From: Shewanella basaltis
GTDB taxonomy: Bacteria > Pseudomonadota > Gammaproteobacteria > Enterobacterales > Shewanellaceae
NCBI RefSeq assembly: GCF_023283885.1
Contig: NZ_JAKILA010000006.1
Location: forward strand, 1 to 64,000
Reading direction: 5' to 3'
Length of the DNA stretch: 64,000 nt
Shown: positions 26,303-35,548 of the stretch, piece after piece
Numbering within the stretch: the first letter of the stretch is position 1
Layout of the letters: every line of letters starts with the position of its first letter
Notes under the pieces: model-generated
The model's database searches: none
What the model was told of the DNA's origin: nothing
Seen by the model: only the letters and a program-made list of their open reading frames with translations
Made by a program: the position numbers and the translations under genes

Positions 26303-26827
26303 ATGAAAAAGATACAGTCAGGGTTTACCTTAGTCGAGGTCATGGTTACTGTGGTTATTGCCGCCATTCTGATCACAGTTGCAGTACCTTCATTTAATTC
26401 TCTTTATGAAGGAGTCAGGGCAAGAAATGCCATTAGCACTATCGAATCATCGTTAGTTTTTGCTAGAAGCCAAGCTGTAAGCTATGGCAGTAGAGTATCT
26501 GTGTGCCCGATGACATCAACGGCATGCGGTACAGATTGGACCCAGGGTTTTAGCGTATTTATTGATAATGGCACCATAGGCACAATGGACACCACGAACG
26601 GAATAGCGGATATTGTGTTGCGTAAAGTCGATGCATTTAACAGCAATGATTTTATTAAATCAGATCTGTCCAGATACAGTTTTAATCCAGATGGTATGGG
26701 CACTAATGGTGGTAGCGGTGTGTTTAGATACTGCCCTGGCAAAGTGACCAGCAGCTCCTCTGAAGCATTAAACATCAATTCATCGGGTCGCATTTCAAAA
26801 GTCACAACCACTGTAGCCTGTAGTTAA
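26303..26827 (+). CDS. FimT/FimU-type minor pilin (GspH/FimT family), copy 2
   Basis: 174 residues from the ATG at 26303 (GAGG 8 nt upstream); the open frame extends further but without a ribosome site. Leader MKKIQSG, then FTLVEVMVTVVIAAILI. It shares YGSRVSVCPM, GFSVFIDNG and FNPDGMG blocks with copy 1, so the pair arose by tandem duplication. The TAA stop codon overlaps the left end of a MITE-2 element; the restored sequence would still read TAA, so the protein is unchanged. Confidence 0.88.
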   Translation: MKKIQSGFTLVEVMVTVVIAAILITVAVPSFNSLYEGVRARNAISTIESSLVFARSQAVSYGSRVSVCPMTSTACGTDWTQGFSVFIDNGTIGTMDTTNGIADIVLRKVDAFNSNDFIKSDLSRYSFNPDGMGTNGGSGVFRYCPGKVTSSSSEALNINSSGRISKVTTTVACS

Positions 26828-27021
26828 CCTGAGTTCGGGATAATAAATGCCTTTCAAACAGTCCTTTGCCCTGCTCACTGCGTTGAATCGACTTACAATA
26901 GGCTAGCTATTGACGCGTCAATTCGCCTTGTTAGCAGAACAAATGACAAGCTTGAAAGTGAGAATGGGTAACATGTTGATTTTAAATAGTATAAGTTCAT
27001 CCCTTATCCCGAGCTCAGGTT
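26826..27021. mobile_element. MITE-2 copy, 196 bp, AGTT target duplication
   Basis: Ends AACCTGAGTTCGGGATAA and TTATCCCGAGCTCAGGTT are inverted repeats, flanked by AGTT at 26822-26825 and 27022-27025. Interior stretches such as CAATAGGCTAGCTATTGACG match the reverse strand of 61644-61840. A TTAACCTAA/TTAGGTTAA palindrome follows at 27024-27043. Confidence 0.87.
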
Positions 27022-27049
27022 AGTTAACCTAAGTTTAGGTTAAGCCAAC

Positions 27050-27084
27050 AAAAAGGCTTACTTATTTAATAAGTAAGCCTTTTT
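27050..27084. terminator. Bidirectional terminator between the FimT pair and the pilV operon
   Basis: Perfect 17-bp arms from AAAAAGGCTTACTTATT to AATAAGTAAGCCTTTTT around one base. A and T tracts on both sides suit both convergent transcripts. Confidence 0.93.
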
Positions 27085-27104
27085 ACTCTTTAATAAAAAC
27101 AATA

Positions 27105-27416
27105 CTAATACGTTCTTTGAGCATCAAGCTCACGAATTAATAGGTCTTTAAACACCTTTTCTTCGGTAATGCATTCAACCACTCTTTTAACGATTAAGCG
27201 CTCATTTGAGATGGTTGGGACATATTGTGCTAGTAAAGCACTTTGCTCTTCAATAACAAGTGCTTTATCCCAGGTAAATAATGCGATGTTATCGCCATTA
27301 GGTGTTTCGATATGACATTTATATGGCGTTAATGTATCAGACGCATCTTCTGCTGCGAGAGCATTCGCTGAAACAAAAATAGCTAATATGATTAATAACG
27401 GGGTTACAGTTTTCAT
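27105..27416 (-). CDS. TapY2-like small secreted protein of the pilus operon
   Basis: 103 residues from the ATG at 27416, which overlaps the pilE stop codon (ATGA) and has GGAG 8 nt upstream. Signal peptide about 1-21 (ending ALAAE). The mature part is about 80 residues with two cysteines (YKCHIETPNG and VECITEEKV) that could form a disulfide. By position and shape I take it as the TapY2-type protein that ends such operons in Aeromonas and Shewanella; its role is not established. Last gene of the operon. Confidence 0.62.
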   Translation of the reverse strand: MKTVTPLLIILAIFVSANALAAEDASDTLTPYKCHIETPNGDNIALFTWDKALVIEEQSALLAQYVPTISNERLIVKRVVECITEEKVFKDLLIRELDAQRTY

Positions 27417-27808
27417 TTCCAGCACTCCGTGGGGGTTTTACTGCCTGTTGAAGTTAGCGATATCGTAGCACAAGCAGAATCACGACTTGCTTGAACACCC
27501 ACAGCAGTGGCGGTGACGGTATAGTCTCCGCCACTGATTGTGGTATCAACTTTATAGTAAGTATTTTCTACAATCCAAGGATCTGCATTTAAACCAAGTT
27601 TAGTCATATCAGTTGTAAAAGTGCGATGGTCCAGATAATACTGCTCCTGCAAATTCGCCACATGCATGACCCCCGCTAAGCCGTCACCTCTCGCACCTTT
27701 GGCGACAAATTGAGTATAGCTTGGATAAGCAATTGAAGCTAAAATGCCTACTATCACGACTGTGATCATCACTTCAATTAATGTAAATCCGGATTGAAAC
27801 TGTTTCAT
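27413..27808 (-). CDS. pilE: PilE-type minor pilin
   Basis: 131 residues. Leader MKQFQSG, then FTLIEVMITVVIVGILASIA, followed by a short globular domain with cysteines near the C-terminus (DSACATISL and TECWK), the PilE pattern of minor pilin operons. GGAAAG precedes the ATG. It lies 14 bp after pilY1 and overlaps the downstream small gene by 4 bp. It contributes to the tip complex that starts pilus assembly. Confidence 0.88.
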   Translation of the reverse strand: MKQFQSGFTLIEVMITVVIVGILASIAYPSYTQFVAKGARGDGLAGVMHVANLQEQYYLDHRTFTTDMTKLGLNADPWIVENTYYKVDTTISGGDYTVTATAVGVQASRDSACATISLTSTGSKTPTECWK

Positions 27809-27822
27809 GATTTTACTCTTTC

Positions 27823-30800
27823 CTACTCATCAATATGATAATAAATCTTATTTACGCTTGGACCACCACGGATACATTTATCATCACCCGCAGCACAGCC
27901 ATCACTTTCATCATCATCGACTTTTTCCATATCATCGCCAGCAGAGCCAATACCAATGAGATACATATAGCTATCTGCTGTGCCATTTGGCGGTATGACT
28001 AACTGAGGCGTATCAGGAACTCGGGCGCCCATTTCTAAATACTCTTGTGTATACGAGCGGGTACCTTTATGTAAATCAAAACCATATAATCGACCTTGCC
28101 CAATGGCTAAACATTGATTTGTAGAGGTATTATCTCCTGGAACATAAGAAGTAAAGAACACTCTTCCATTAATGATTGTAGAGGCCGATAAACTTTTTTC
28201 GCCTTTGGCTGCAAAGTTATAATACCAACCTCGTTTTGTTCCAAACGCGATATTCTGCGTCTCAGTTGTCGGAGGTGTTGAAGACACATCATAAAGATTT
28301 GCTAACTCTAATGGTGCTGGGATCTCTTTACCTGCACCACCAGTAAACGATTTAGTCACCACATTACGATCTTGTAGCACAAAAAACTTGTCTGAACGTG
28401 TTGTATCTAAAGGATGTGGTCGATGACCACTGCCCACAGTAACGGCATCATAAGGGATATTTTGATACGTTAGGCTTGTGGTTGTATTATTAGAAGAATC
28501 AGTCACTGACACTTGAGAAATATTGGTAAATACCGTTTGCGCCACTGCCGCTTCTGCAAAAAAACGTCTATCCGTTGCTTGTGTGGTTCCACCTAAGCTC
28601 GCAAACTTAAATGCAGTCCACGGACTGGTAGAACTCGTCGGTGAAGCACTCGGTAAATCCATACGCCAAATATTACCGCCCGTATCTGTTGCATATAATC
28701 TGTCAGTCAATCTATCACCGTTACTGTCTAATACTGCAATACTATTTGGGATACTATCAACAATACCAGGTAATTGAGTTCCACTAGAGCCTGTACCAAA
28801 TCGATATACTAGGGCGCCTGTTTCTGCATTTAAAATATAAACACTGCGACCGGTAGTGTCATCTGTACCAACTCCTGCACCATCTTTAGTTGAAGGGTTA
28901 TATCCACCGCCAATAATCACTACAGGAGACGCATTGTCAGCTGAGGTATTACCTGCGGGCACGCCAGGGATAAACGTAACCACGGGCTCGGCCCAAGACT
29001 GGCCCATATCACTCATCCCTGTAGAGCTAGGGTCGACTTTCCACATAAACTGAGGTGAATCAGGATTGGTGATATTCAAAGCATAGTAGGATTTACCGCC
29101 ACGGCGCATACCCATAAATAGCCAGGCTTTATCAATTGCACCTGATGCATTACGTTTAACATATGCAACAGGCGGGCTGTCCATACCGTAAACAGAATGA
29201 ACGCCCGTTGGCACGTTTGCCCTTAACTCACGAAGGTTAGGTAATAGCTCTTGTGGCATAAATGCCCACGACTCTTCAACATTGGCTCCGCTATCTTTAA
29301 ACATATGTAAAAAGCCTGCATTGGTACCTAGTAAAATACGGATATCTGGTGAACCGGCGGTACCATAGTTTATGGCTAACGGTTTAGAATGCAGTGGATC
29401 GCCCATAATATCGGAACGTTTATCGGTTGTTGAGTTGTCTTTATCTTCATCGTCGACATCGATACCAATCGTCCAATCGAATAATTTAGTTAGCTCCGTT
29501 TTATCAACACCCATAAAAGTCGCTAACGCCGCTTCACTACCTAGGCTGGTCGCAGCATTTGACTTGTTGAATGTTTTTAGCGCACCGCCTGTACCAAAAT
29601 TACCATATAAAGTTCTGCTAGCAGTCGATTGTAGCTTAGTTAGCGCGCCACCAATTTCGACGTTATTGCCATCACCACCGCCACTTGTTGCGCTACAGAC
29701 AGAATCCGATGTCCAATAAGAACATGCAGACGAGGCTAAATTACCATCGTCGCCAATGGCATCATTACCGTTTTTATCAACCACATCACCGGAACCTGTT
29801 ACTTTGAATTTTTTCAAGTTACCAACCCAACGGGGGCCCTCATTAGGTAAAAACATCGCATAGTAGACTGAATCCAATGTTTGGGTTCTATCAAAATTAT
29901 TACTAGCAACAGATGGAGAAGTAAAACTAGAGTTAGTTTCTAAAATATTAGAAAAAATCGACTGCAATGCTTCTTGTAACTTTTGCGCATCCGCTGCGGT
30001 GTAAGTTGCTCCACCACCACGTGATGCCGTTTCTTTCAAAATACCGGCGACTGACGCTGCATCAGAGCCAAAACCAATCGTGTAAGTCGAAACGGTCTGA
30101 GTACCATCTAGGCTGGTATTGACGTCATTGGTGTTTAACCAACCAGCAAGCGCTGGTAAATAGTTTCCTGAATATGCGCTTGTAATACCTGGAAGATTTT
30201 TTATCAGAGTATCAGCATTATTATCACGGGTTGGTTCGCCATCTGTCACATAAATAACATAGGCTTTATCTTGACATTGCTTACCCACAAATGGAGATAT
30301 GTATTTTCCCTCTTTTTCAATCGACTCGTCTCTCTCTGGAGTACGATTTGGATCATCGTCACCAAAGTACACACCTAAACCAGCAAAGTAACGATAAGCT
30401 TCATATAAATTTTCACATAATGGCGTGTATCCATCTGCAGTAAACTTGCTAATGGTGGTCAATAAGCTCGACTTATTAGATTCGTTATTTGTCCTGATGC
30501 CATAAACAATACGCCCACCACTTTTTGAACCATTAGCATCATTTCTGTTAAACACTGACAAACCAAAATCAACACCTGGAGTGGTAACAATGGTGTCTTC
30601 AATTACGCGTTGTGCCACCTCTAATCTTGAATAATTTTTTTGCTTTTTAGTGCTGTGATACCAACTAACATATTTCTCTGTATACAGCGTAATGGGTTGT
30701 CCGATACCAAAATTAGTTAACTTAGCTTTTTCAATTGCGGCATCGATTTCAGCGGTGGATGATGAGTTATTTGCAGCCACATAACGAACCGGTTCGGCGC

Positions 30801-31332
30801 TAGTTCCTAAACCATCAACAGGAAACCCATAAAAATTTGTACCATTGTTATAGTAGTTTCGCTCGGCAATATCTTCGTAACAATCAACTTGTTTGATTGA
30901 ACTACCATCAGTTAGAGGTAATTCGGACCATACGCCATTTTCACCTACATATTTATGCTCACGAATATATCCGGTGAACATACCATAATCTTCAAGGTAT
31001 TTTTCACCTACATCGCAACCATTAACACTGTGTAAAAAAAACTGACTGCTGCTTACTTCAGGAATATTTGAACTGCTGCGAGTAAAATACAGTTTGGTAT
31101 TACCCTTTAAGGTACCATTTGAGGTGTTTTCTTCACCTCGTTCATAAGGCTCGTCGGTTTTAAAACTGGTACTCATACTACCGGACGTATCAAAAATAAT
31201 CAGTACTTGCGGTTTAGATCCCGTTCGCGCGGTAGACTCAAGCACATACAATTCGGTGTCATCAGCAAAACTGATAGATGAGTAAGCCAAAATTGCAAAT
31301 AGCAATGTATAAAATAATTGTTTAAAAAACAT
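27823..31332 (-). CDS. pilY1: PilY1-type pilus tip adhesin/biogenesis factor
   Basis: 1169 residues with a signal peptide (about 1-22, ending SFA). The von Willebrand A region starts with the metal site D48-T-S50-G-S52 in FDTSGSMS. The C-terminal PilY1 beta-propeller contains a calcium loop, DSNGDRLTD, near residue 865, the conserved site that controls extension and retraction in Pseudomonas. It is rich in cysteine pairs. GGAG precedes the ATG. Cotranscribed with pilX (11 bp upstream) and pilE. It faces pilT/pilU functionally rather than by position. Confidence 0.93.
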   Translation of the reverse strand: MFFKQLFYTLLFAILAYSSISFADDTELYVLESTARTGSKPQVLIIFDTSGSMSTSFKTDEPYERGEENTSNGTLKGNTKLYFTRSSSNIPEVSSSQFFLHSVNGCDVGEKYLEDYGMFTGYIREHKYVGENGVWSELPLTDGSSIKQVDCYEDIAERNYYNNGTNFYGFPVDGLGTSAEPVRYVAANNSSSTAEIDAAIEKAKLTNFGIGQPITLYTEKYVSWYHSTKKQKNYSRLEVAQRVIEDTIVTTPGVDFGLSVFNRNDANGSKSGGRIVYGIRTNNESNKSSLLTTISKFTADGYTPLCENLYEAYRYFAGLGVYFGDDDPNRTPERDESIEKEGKYISPFVGKQCQDKAYVIYVTDGEPTRDNNADTLIKNLPGITSAYSGNYLPALAGWLNTNDVNTSLDGTQTVSTYTIGFGSDAASVAGILKETASRGGGATYTAADAQKLQEALQSIFSNILETNSSFTSPSVASNNFDRTQTLDSVYYAMFLPNEGPRWVGNLKKFKVTGSGDVVDKNGNDAIGDDGNLASSACSYWTSDSVCSATSGGGDGNNVEIGGALTKLQSTASRTLYGNFGTGGALKTFNKSNAATSLGSEAALATFMGVDKTELTKLFDWTIGIDVDDEDKDNSTTDKRSDIMGDPLHSKPLAINYGTAGSPDIRILLGTNAGFLHMFKDSGANVEESWAFMPQELLPNLRELRANVPTGVHSVYGMDSPPVAYVKRNASGAIDKAWLFMGMRRGGKSYYALNITNPDSPQFMWKVDPSSTGMSDMGQSWAEPVVTFIPGVPAGNTSADNASPVVIIGGGYNPSTKDGAGVGTDDTTGRSVYILNAETGALVYRFGTGSSGTQLPGIVDSIPNSIAVLDSNGDRLTDRLYATDTGGNIWRMDLPSASPTSSTSPWTAFKFASLGGTTQATDRRFFAEAAVAQTVFTNISQVSVTDSSNNTTTSLTYQNIPYDAVTVGSGHRPHPLDTTRSDKFFVLQDRNVVTKSFTGGAGKEIPAPLELANLYDVSSTPPTTETQNIAFGTKRGWYYNFAAKGEKSLSASTIINGRVFFTSYVPGDNTSTNQCLAIGQGRLYGFDLHKGTRSYTQEYLEMGARVPDTPQLVIPPNGTADSYMYLIGIGSAGDDMEKVDDDESDGCAAGDDKCIRGGPSVNKIYYHIDE

Positions 31333-31343
31333 GACTAACTCCT

Positions 31344-31778
31344 TCAGTTAACTTCTTGTTCAATACCAACAACCACTGTCACTAGCCCCATATTATTGCG
31401 GCCAAATATTGCAGCGCTCGAAATTTCAATTCGACGACAAAGTATAGGAACTGAATTGCCTTTTGTACTTCGTTGGCATCGTACATCTCCTACAACCAAT
31501 GGCGTTATGGTATTTGTAACACCTAAGTCATTATCAACTATTTGAGAAATAGCTATGATGTTTGTGAAAGTGTTATTACCTGTATTAGCCAAAATCACTT
31601 TATCCTGCCCACCCTGAGCAGAAGCCATTGCTTCAATTCGTTCAGAACCTGCACCAGACATTCTTAACGACTGTGTTGAGTTTACCGCCAATGCGACCCC
31701 GATCACTGTCATGAGTACGAGGACGATTAACGAAAAAAATAACACGATACCTTGCTGTTTCTTTATTGATGTATTCAT
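31344..31778 (-). CDS. pilX: PilX-type minor pilin
   Basis: 144 residues. Leader MNTSIKKQQG, then IVLFFSLIVLVLMTVIGVAL, lacking the usual Phe1 as PilX proteins often do. The body carries SGAGSERIEAMASAQGGQ, the PilX N-terminal signature. It lies 57 bp after pilW and 11 bp before pilY1. It is part of the PilV-W-X priming complex together with PilY1. Confidence 0.87.
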   Translation of the reverse strand: MNTSIKKQQGIVLFFSLIVLVLMTVIGVALAVNSTQSLRMSGAGSERIEAMASAQGGQDKVILANTGNNTFTNIIAISQIVDNDLGVTNTITPLVVGDVRCQRSTKGNSVPILCRRIEISSAAIFGRNNMGLVTVVVGIEQEVN

Positions 31779-31835
31779 GTAACTGCCTTCTTTTCGTACA
31801 TCAACTCAAAATTTATTTACGTTTAAGTCACTAAA

Positions 31836-32810
31836 TTATAAGTTAATTAAAATAGGGTTTTCTAAAATAATTGTGCTCGATACCACTTTACGACGGAACT
31901 TATCATTAAGAGGCCCTATCGTTTTATCACCAAGTTTATAGGTATTATCATTGGTATATGTTTGATCTTCTTCACTTGAGCGTACCAATAAAAATACTTT
32001 TAAAGACACTAAACGTTGAAACAATTCATTATCCCACATTAAGGTCGTGACATTTTGCACTGGCATATAACTGTCTGCGGTGCCATCACCGTCACTGTCA
32101 AACCCATATAGAATGCGCATATTTTCAATGCCTTCTACAAGCTGTTCCTCGTTATTCATGCCGTTATTAATTGAAAGCGTACGGCGCCTTAACACCGGTG
32201 TTGTTCCGTCATTACGAATAAAATAGACATGATGCTGATATTCCCAAATCCGGCTATTGGCTAATCCTGGTGCTGCGGCACTGCCATTAAAAAATACAAT
32301 TTCATTGGATGTGGATGCAGCATAATAGCGCGTTGAAGTAAGCACAGTTACTGGCGGCCCCATTAAGCGCTTTATTTGAATGACATCTGTACCGCTATTA
32401 GGTGAAACGCATGCTAATGACTCTGGGCTTACCCCTTGCTCATATCCCCATAATCGTCTGAAATGAGAGGGCTGTGCATTAGGGAAACTCGCATTATTTA
32501 ACCCTGCCCCAACACAATCAGCAGTGACAGCGGTGGCTGATATAGTGGTATTGCTGCCAATAATAAAGTCCGTGCCAGTGATGTCGCCCATAAACCCAAG
32601 CTGACTTAAATCACGTTCCATTATCGCTAGTGCTATGCGGCCATTTTCTTGTAATTGATTAAATTGACTGGTTGTTGTGACATTACTTGAAGACATACTA
32701 AACATGGTAAAAAGACCAGCTGTTAAAAACAAACTGATCAACATCGCCACCATTAACTCCACCAGTGACACACCTTGTTGCTTGGTTAATTTTGATTGTG
32801 TCATTATCAT
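31836..32810 (-). CDS. pilW: PilW-type minor pilin
   Basis: 324 residues, the usual large size for PilW. Leader ending KQQG, then VSLVELMVAMLISLFLTAG, and the N-terminal QLQENGRIALAIMERDL helix shared by PilW proteins. The first ATG overlaps the pilV stop codon (ATGA), which favours 32810 over the ATG two codons later. It connects the pilin subcomplex with PilY1 at the tip. Confidence 0.9.
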   Translation of the reverse strand: MIMTQSKLTKQQGVSLVELMVAMLISLFLTAGLFTMFSMSSSNVTTTSQFNQLQENGRIALAIMERDLSQLGFMGDITGTDFIIGSNTTISATAVTADCVGAGLNNASFPNAQPSHFRRLWGYEQGVSPESLACVSPNSGTDVIQIKRLMGPPVTVLTSTRYYAASTSNEIVFFNGSAAAPGLANSRIWEYQHHVYFIRNDGTTPVLRRRTLSINNGMNNEEQLVEGIENMRILYGFDSDGDGTADSYMPVQNVTTLMWDNELFQRLVSLKVFLLVRSSEEDQTYTNDNTYKLGDKTIGPLNDKFRRKVVSSTIILENPILINL

Positions 32811-33370
32811 CTTATAATCGCCGTATCTACATCTAACACACGCCGTCTATCGCTGCTAGTGCCGCAACCTTTAACAAAAGTAGATTTAGTTTCAGTACCA
32901 TCTGAGGTGGCACGCACGCCCTTCCATGTCATCACCACTGTGACATCAGTGCCAACGACACGTATACATGCTGTGGCAGAATCGAGCCCCCCGACATTAT
33001 TATTGTCCGATGACTTTTCATTCTCGCCAGAAAAGGCTCGTTCCCATTGGTATAAATCCCACTCGCGGGTTTCTATGTTGGTACAGGTCGTGTTGGCTCC
33101 AACAGCAACATCACAGGCCTTTGCTGAAGAAATTGATGTCCCAGTATAGGTGCCTGCATAACTAGCAAGTTGGCTGCTGTTAATTCGCATGCGATTGATG
33201 ATGTCATTTGCAAAGTATGAGGCTTGAGTTTGCTGAAAAGATTCAAAACTGCCTTTTTTGGCGACTAAATGCAGGTTAAAAATGCCAATAAGGCCTATCA
33301 CCAGAATCACTAGTGAAACCATTACCTCGATTAAGGAAAATCCATTCCTTTTTGATGACATCAGAGTCAC
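32807..33370 (-). CDS. pilV: PilV-type minor pilin
   Basis: 187 residues from the first ATG; the ATG three codons on gives MSSKRNG as leader, a more usual form. Then FSLIEVMVSLVILVIGLIGI. The PilV-type N-terminal QQTQASYFANDIINRMRINS segment is present. First gene of the operon pilV-W-X-Y1-E-TapY2-like; its promoter lies in 33371-33550, where I see only AT-rich sequence and no consensus I trust. Confidence 0.88.
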   Translation of the reverse strand: MTLMSSKRNGFSLIEVMVSLVILVIGLIGIFNLHLVAKKGSFESFQQTQASYFANDIINRMRINSSQLASYAGTYTGTSISSAKACDVAVGANTTCTNIETREWDLYQWERAFSGENEKSSDNNNVGGLDSATACIRVVGTDVTVVMTWKGVRATSDGTETKSTFVKGCGTSSDRRRVLDVDTAIIR

Positions 33371-33552
33371 GCCTCCATAAAAGATAAGTAATACTTATAC
33401 TTAGCTTTAAAAAAACCACAAATTGATTAGATTAGCCAATTTATTAGCATAGCCGAGTTAACGCTAATCAGAAAGTGGTAACAATGTATATTTACATTGA
33501 TTTATTAAGTTAACATTTATTCGGTATTATACTCGGTTTATTACACAAGTAC

Positions 33553-33586
33553 AAAAAACCCGCAACCTAAGTTAAGCTGCGGGTTT
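33553..33586 (-). terminator. Terminator of ispH
   Basis: AAACCCGCA (33556-33564) pairs with TGCGGGTTT (33578-33586), and the minus strand ends in T. It closes the murJ-to-ispH direction of transcription. Confidence 0.85.
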
Positions 33587-33609
33587 CTTATTGTAGTCTA
33601 TTGAATTTA

Positions 33610-34569
33610 TTAACGTAATTCAGCAGGCACAGCAAAGACAGTATCTTCTTTTCGGCCTTCGACTTCAGTAATCACACTCGGCGCCAGAGTCGCTATCGCG
33701 TTAACAACTTGTTGCACCAAAACCTCTGGAGCTGAAGCACCAGCGGTAACGGCCACTTTCTTCACACCATCAAACCAACTAGCTTCGACGTCTGCGGCAG
33801 TATCAACTAAATAAGACTGTGTACCCGTTTTTTCAGCAAGCTCACGTAGTCTATTTGAGTTAGAACTGTTTTTTGAACCGACTACAATTAATAAGTCAAC
33901 TTCAGCAGACATGCTTCTTACTGCATCTTGACGATTTTGAGTTGCATAACAAATATCATCTTTACGTGGCCCTTCAATCGACGGAAAACGTTTTTGCAAT
34001 GCTGCAATAATATCTAATGTATCATCCACAGAGAGTGTTGTTTGAGTAACAAAACATAAATTATCAGGATTGTTAACCTGCAATTTTTCAACATCCTCTG
34101 GCGACTCAATAAGATAAACGCCACCTTTAGGATTATCATATTGCCCCATGGTGCCCTCAACTTCAGGGTGGCCTTCATGGCCAATCAAGATACACTCAAT
34201 CCCTTTGCGACTGGCACGGGTGACTTGCAAATGCACTTTAGTGACTAAGGGGCATGTGGCATCAAACACTTTCAAACCACGCAGTTTTGCTTGTTTTCTT
34301 ACCGCTTGTGATACCCCATGAGCACTAAAAATTACAATACTGCTGTCTGGCACTTGTTCAAGCTCGTCAACAAATATTGCCCCACGTTGCTTTAAGTTTT
34401 CAACCACATATCGATTGTGTACAACTTCGTGACGCACGTAAATTGGCGGCTCAAACAATTCTAAAGCCCGCTCAACAATGCTAATTGCGCGATCAACCCC
34501 AGCACAAAAACCGCGAGGATTAGCCAGTAAAATGCTTAACTCTGGAGATGTAGGATCAACTTTCAACAT
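33610..34569 (-). CDS. ispH: 4-hydroxy-3-methylbut-2-enyl diphosphate reductase
   Basis: Final step of the MEP isoprenoid pathway, making IPP and DMAPP; oxygen-sensitive Fe-S enzyme. 319 residues. Cluster cysteines in [12 protein letters not shown] (C22), FDATCPLV and [11 protein letters not shown]; the substrate-site E and TQTTLS block is present. It lies 9 bp downstream of fkpB, as in E. coli, where fkpB-ispH end the ribF-ileS-lspA operon. AAGG precedes the ATG. Confidence 0.96.
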   Translation of the reverse strand: MLKVDPTSPELSILLANPRGFCAGVDRAISIVERALELFEPPIYVRHEVVHNRYVVENLKQRGAIFVDELEQVPDSSIVIFSAHGVSQAVRKQAKLRGLKVFDATCPLVTKVHLQVTRASRKGIECILIGHEGHPEVEGTMGQYDNPKGGVYLIESPEDVEKLQVNNPDNLCFVTQTTLSVDDTLDIIAALQKRFPSIEGPRKDDICYATQNRQDAVRSMSAEVDLLIVVGSKNSSNSNRLRELAEKTGTQSYLVDTAADVEASWFDGVKKVAVTAGASAPEVLVQQVVNAIATLAPSVITEVEGRKEDTVFAVPAELR

Positions 34570-34578
34570 GTTTTACCT

Positions 34579-35025
34579 TTATTCGGTGATAACACTGACG
34601 ACTTCAAGTTCAAATGTAATCGTATGACCAGCAAGAGGATGGTTTAAATCTACGGTGATAGAGTCCCCTGCGGTGTCACGCACTATGCCTGGTATTTCAC
34701 TGCCACCTGGGCCTGCAAAACTCACAATCACGCCAGCTTCAAGCTTCATATCTGCAGGAAAACGACTGCGGTCCATATAGTGAATGGCATCAGGATTCGA
34801 TTCACCAAACGCATCTTGAGGAGCCAGGGTAAACTTATGTTTATCACCTGCTTTTAACCCTTTAAGCTGAGCTTCAAATGCTGGGCTTAGACTGTTATCG
34901 CCAATATTTAAACGAGCAGGTTTACCCGATGCTTTAGTGCTGTCGGCTGTTGAGCCATCCTCTAGCACAATGTTCATATGACACAGTAAAGCAATATCAT
35001 CTTGTTTTGTTAAATCAGTCACGGC
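34579..35025 (-). CDS. fkpB: FKBP-type peptidyl-prolyl isomerase
   Basis: SlpA/FkpB-type cytosolic PPIase and chaperone. I take GTG at 35025 as start: AGGAG lies 10 nt upstream and the length becomes 148 residues, matching E. coli FkpB (149); an upstream ATG (35052) would sit deep inside lspA. FKBP parts with the IF insert are visible: GLKAGDKHKFTLAPQDAFGE and NHPLAGHTITFELEV. It overlaps the end of lspA by 11 bp, so it is translationally coupled. Confidence 0.92.
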   Translation of the reverse strand, partial: AVTDLTKQDDIALLCHMNIVLEDGSTADSTKASGKPARLNIGDNSLSPAFEAQLKGLKAGDKHKFTLAPQDAFGESNPDAIHYMDRSRFPADMKLEAGVIVSFAGPGGSEIPGIVRDTAGDSITVDLNHPLAGHTITFELEVVSVITE

Positions 35026-35536
35026 TAGATTGCTCCTGCGATGTCTTAGCATCAGGCTTAAATGATTCCCATATAATCAAAATTGCGCCAACAAAAATAC
35101 CAGCATCTGCGATATTAAAGGCGGGGTAATGACTCGTGTTCCAGTAAAAATCGATAAAATCGACTACAAAGCCATGCATTAATCGATCGACCAAATTACC
35201 TAATGCTCCACCAATCACAAGTGTGAACGCTAAATTACTGCGCCACATAGTGTATGACTGTTTACGTAGCCATATGGTCAACAAGGTACTAAAACCAATT
35301 GCAATCACGGTAAACAGCCAACGTTGCCAACCACCAGCGTCGCTCAAGAAACTGAACGCTGCGCCATAATTTCTCACATAAGTGAAATTAAAAAATGGCA
35401 GTAGTTTAACTGACTCATACAAATCAAAATTGGCTAATACCCATTGCTTAGATAGCTGATCGGCTAAAAAAACCAATGCAGCTACCCAATACCAACGCAA
35501 GCCACTGTCTTTCCAAGTTAATGGCACAGAACTCAT
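35015..35536 (-). CDS. lspA: Lipoprotein signal peptidase
   Basis: Inner membrane aspartyl protease that cleaves prolipoproteins before the lipid-modified cysteine. 173 residues, four membrane helices. The catalytic pair is D117 (GNLVDR) and D144 (FNIADAG), and the NYGAAFSFL block is typical. AAGGA precedes the ATG. It sits between ileS (12 bp upstream) and fkpB (overlapping). Confidence 0.96.
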   Translation of the reverse strand: MSSVPLTWKDSGLRWYWVAALVFLADQLSKQWVLANFDLYESVKLLPFFNFTYVRNYGAAFSFLSDAGGWQRWLFTVIAIGFSTLLTIWLRKQSYTMWRSNLAFTLVIGGALGNLVDRLMHGFVVDFIDFYWNTSHYPAFNIADAGIFVGAILIIWESFKPDAKTSQEQSSRD

Positions 35537-35548
35537 TATTGCTATCCT

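Noticed and set aside
26825..26827. FimT copy 2 truncated by the MITE-2 insertion
   Set aside because: Without the element the codon would still be TAA, because the target continues AGTTAA; the protein end is unchanged.
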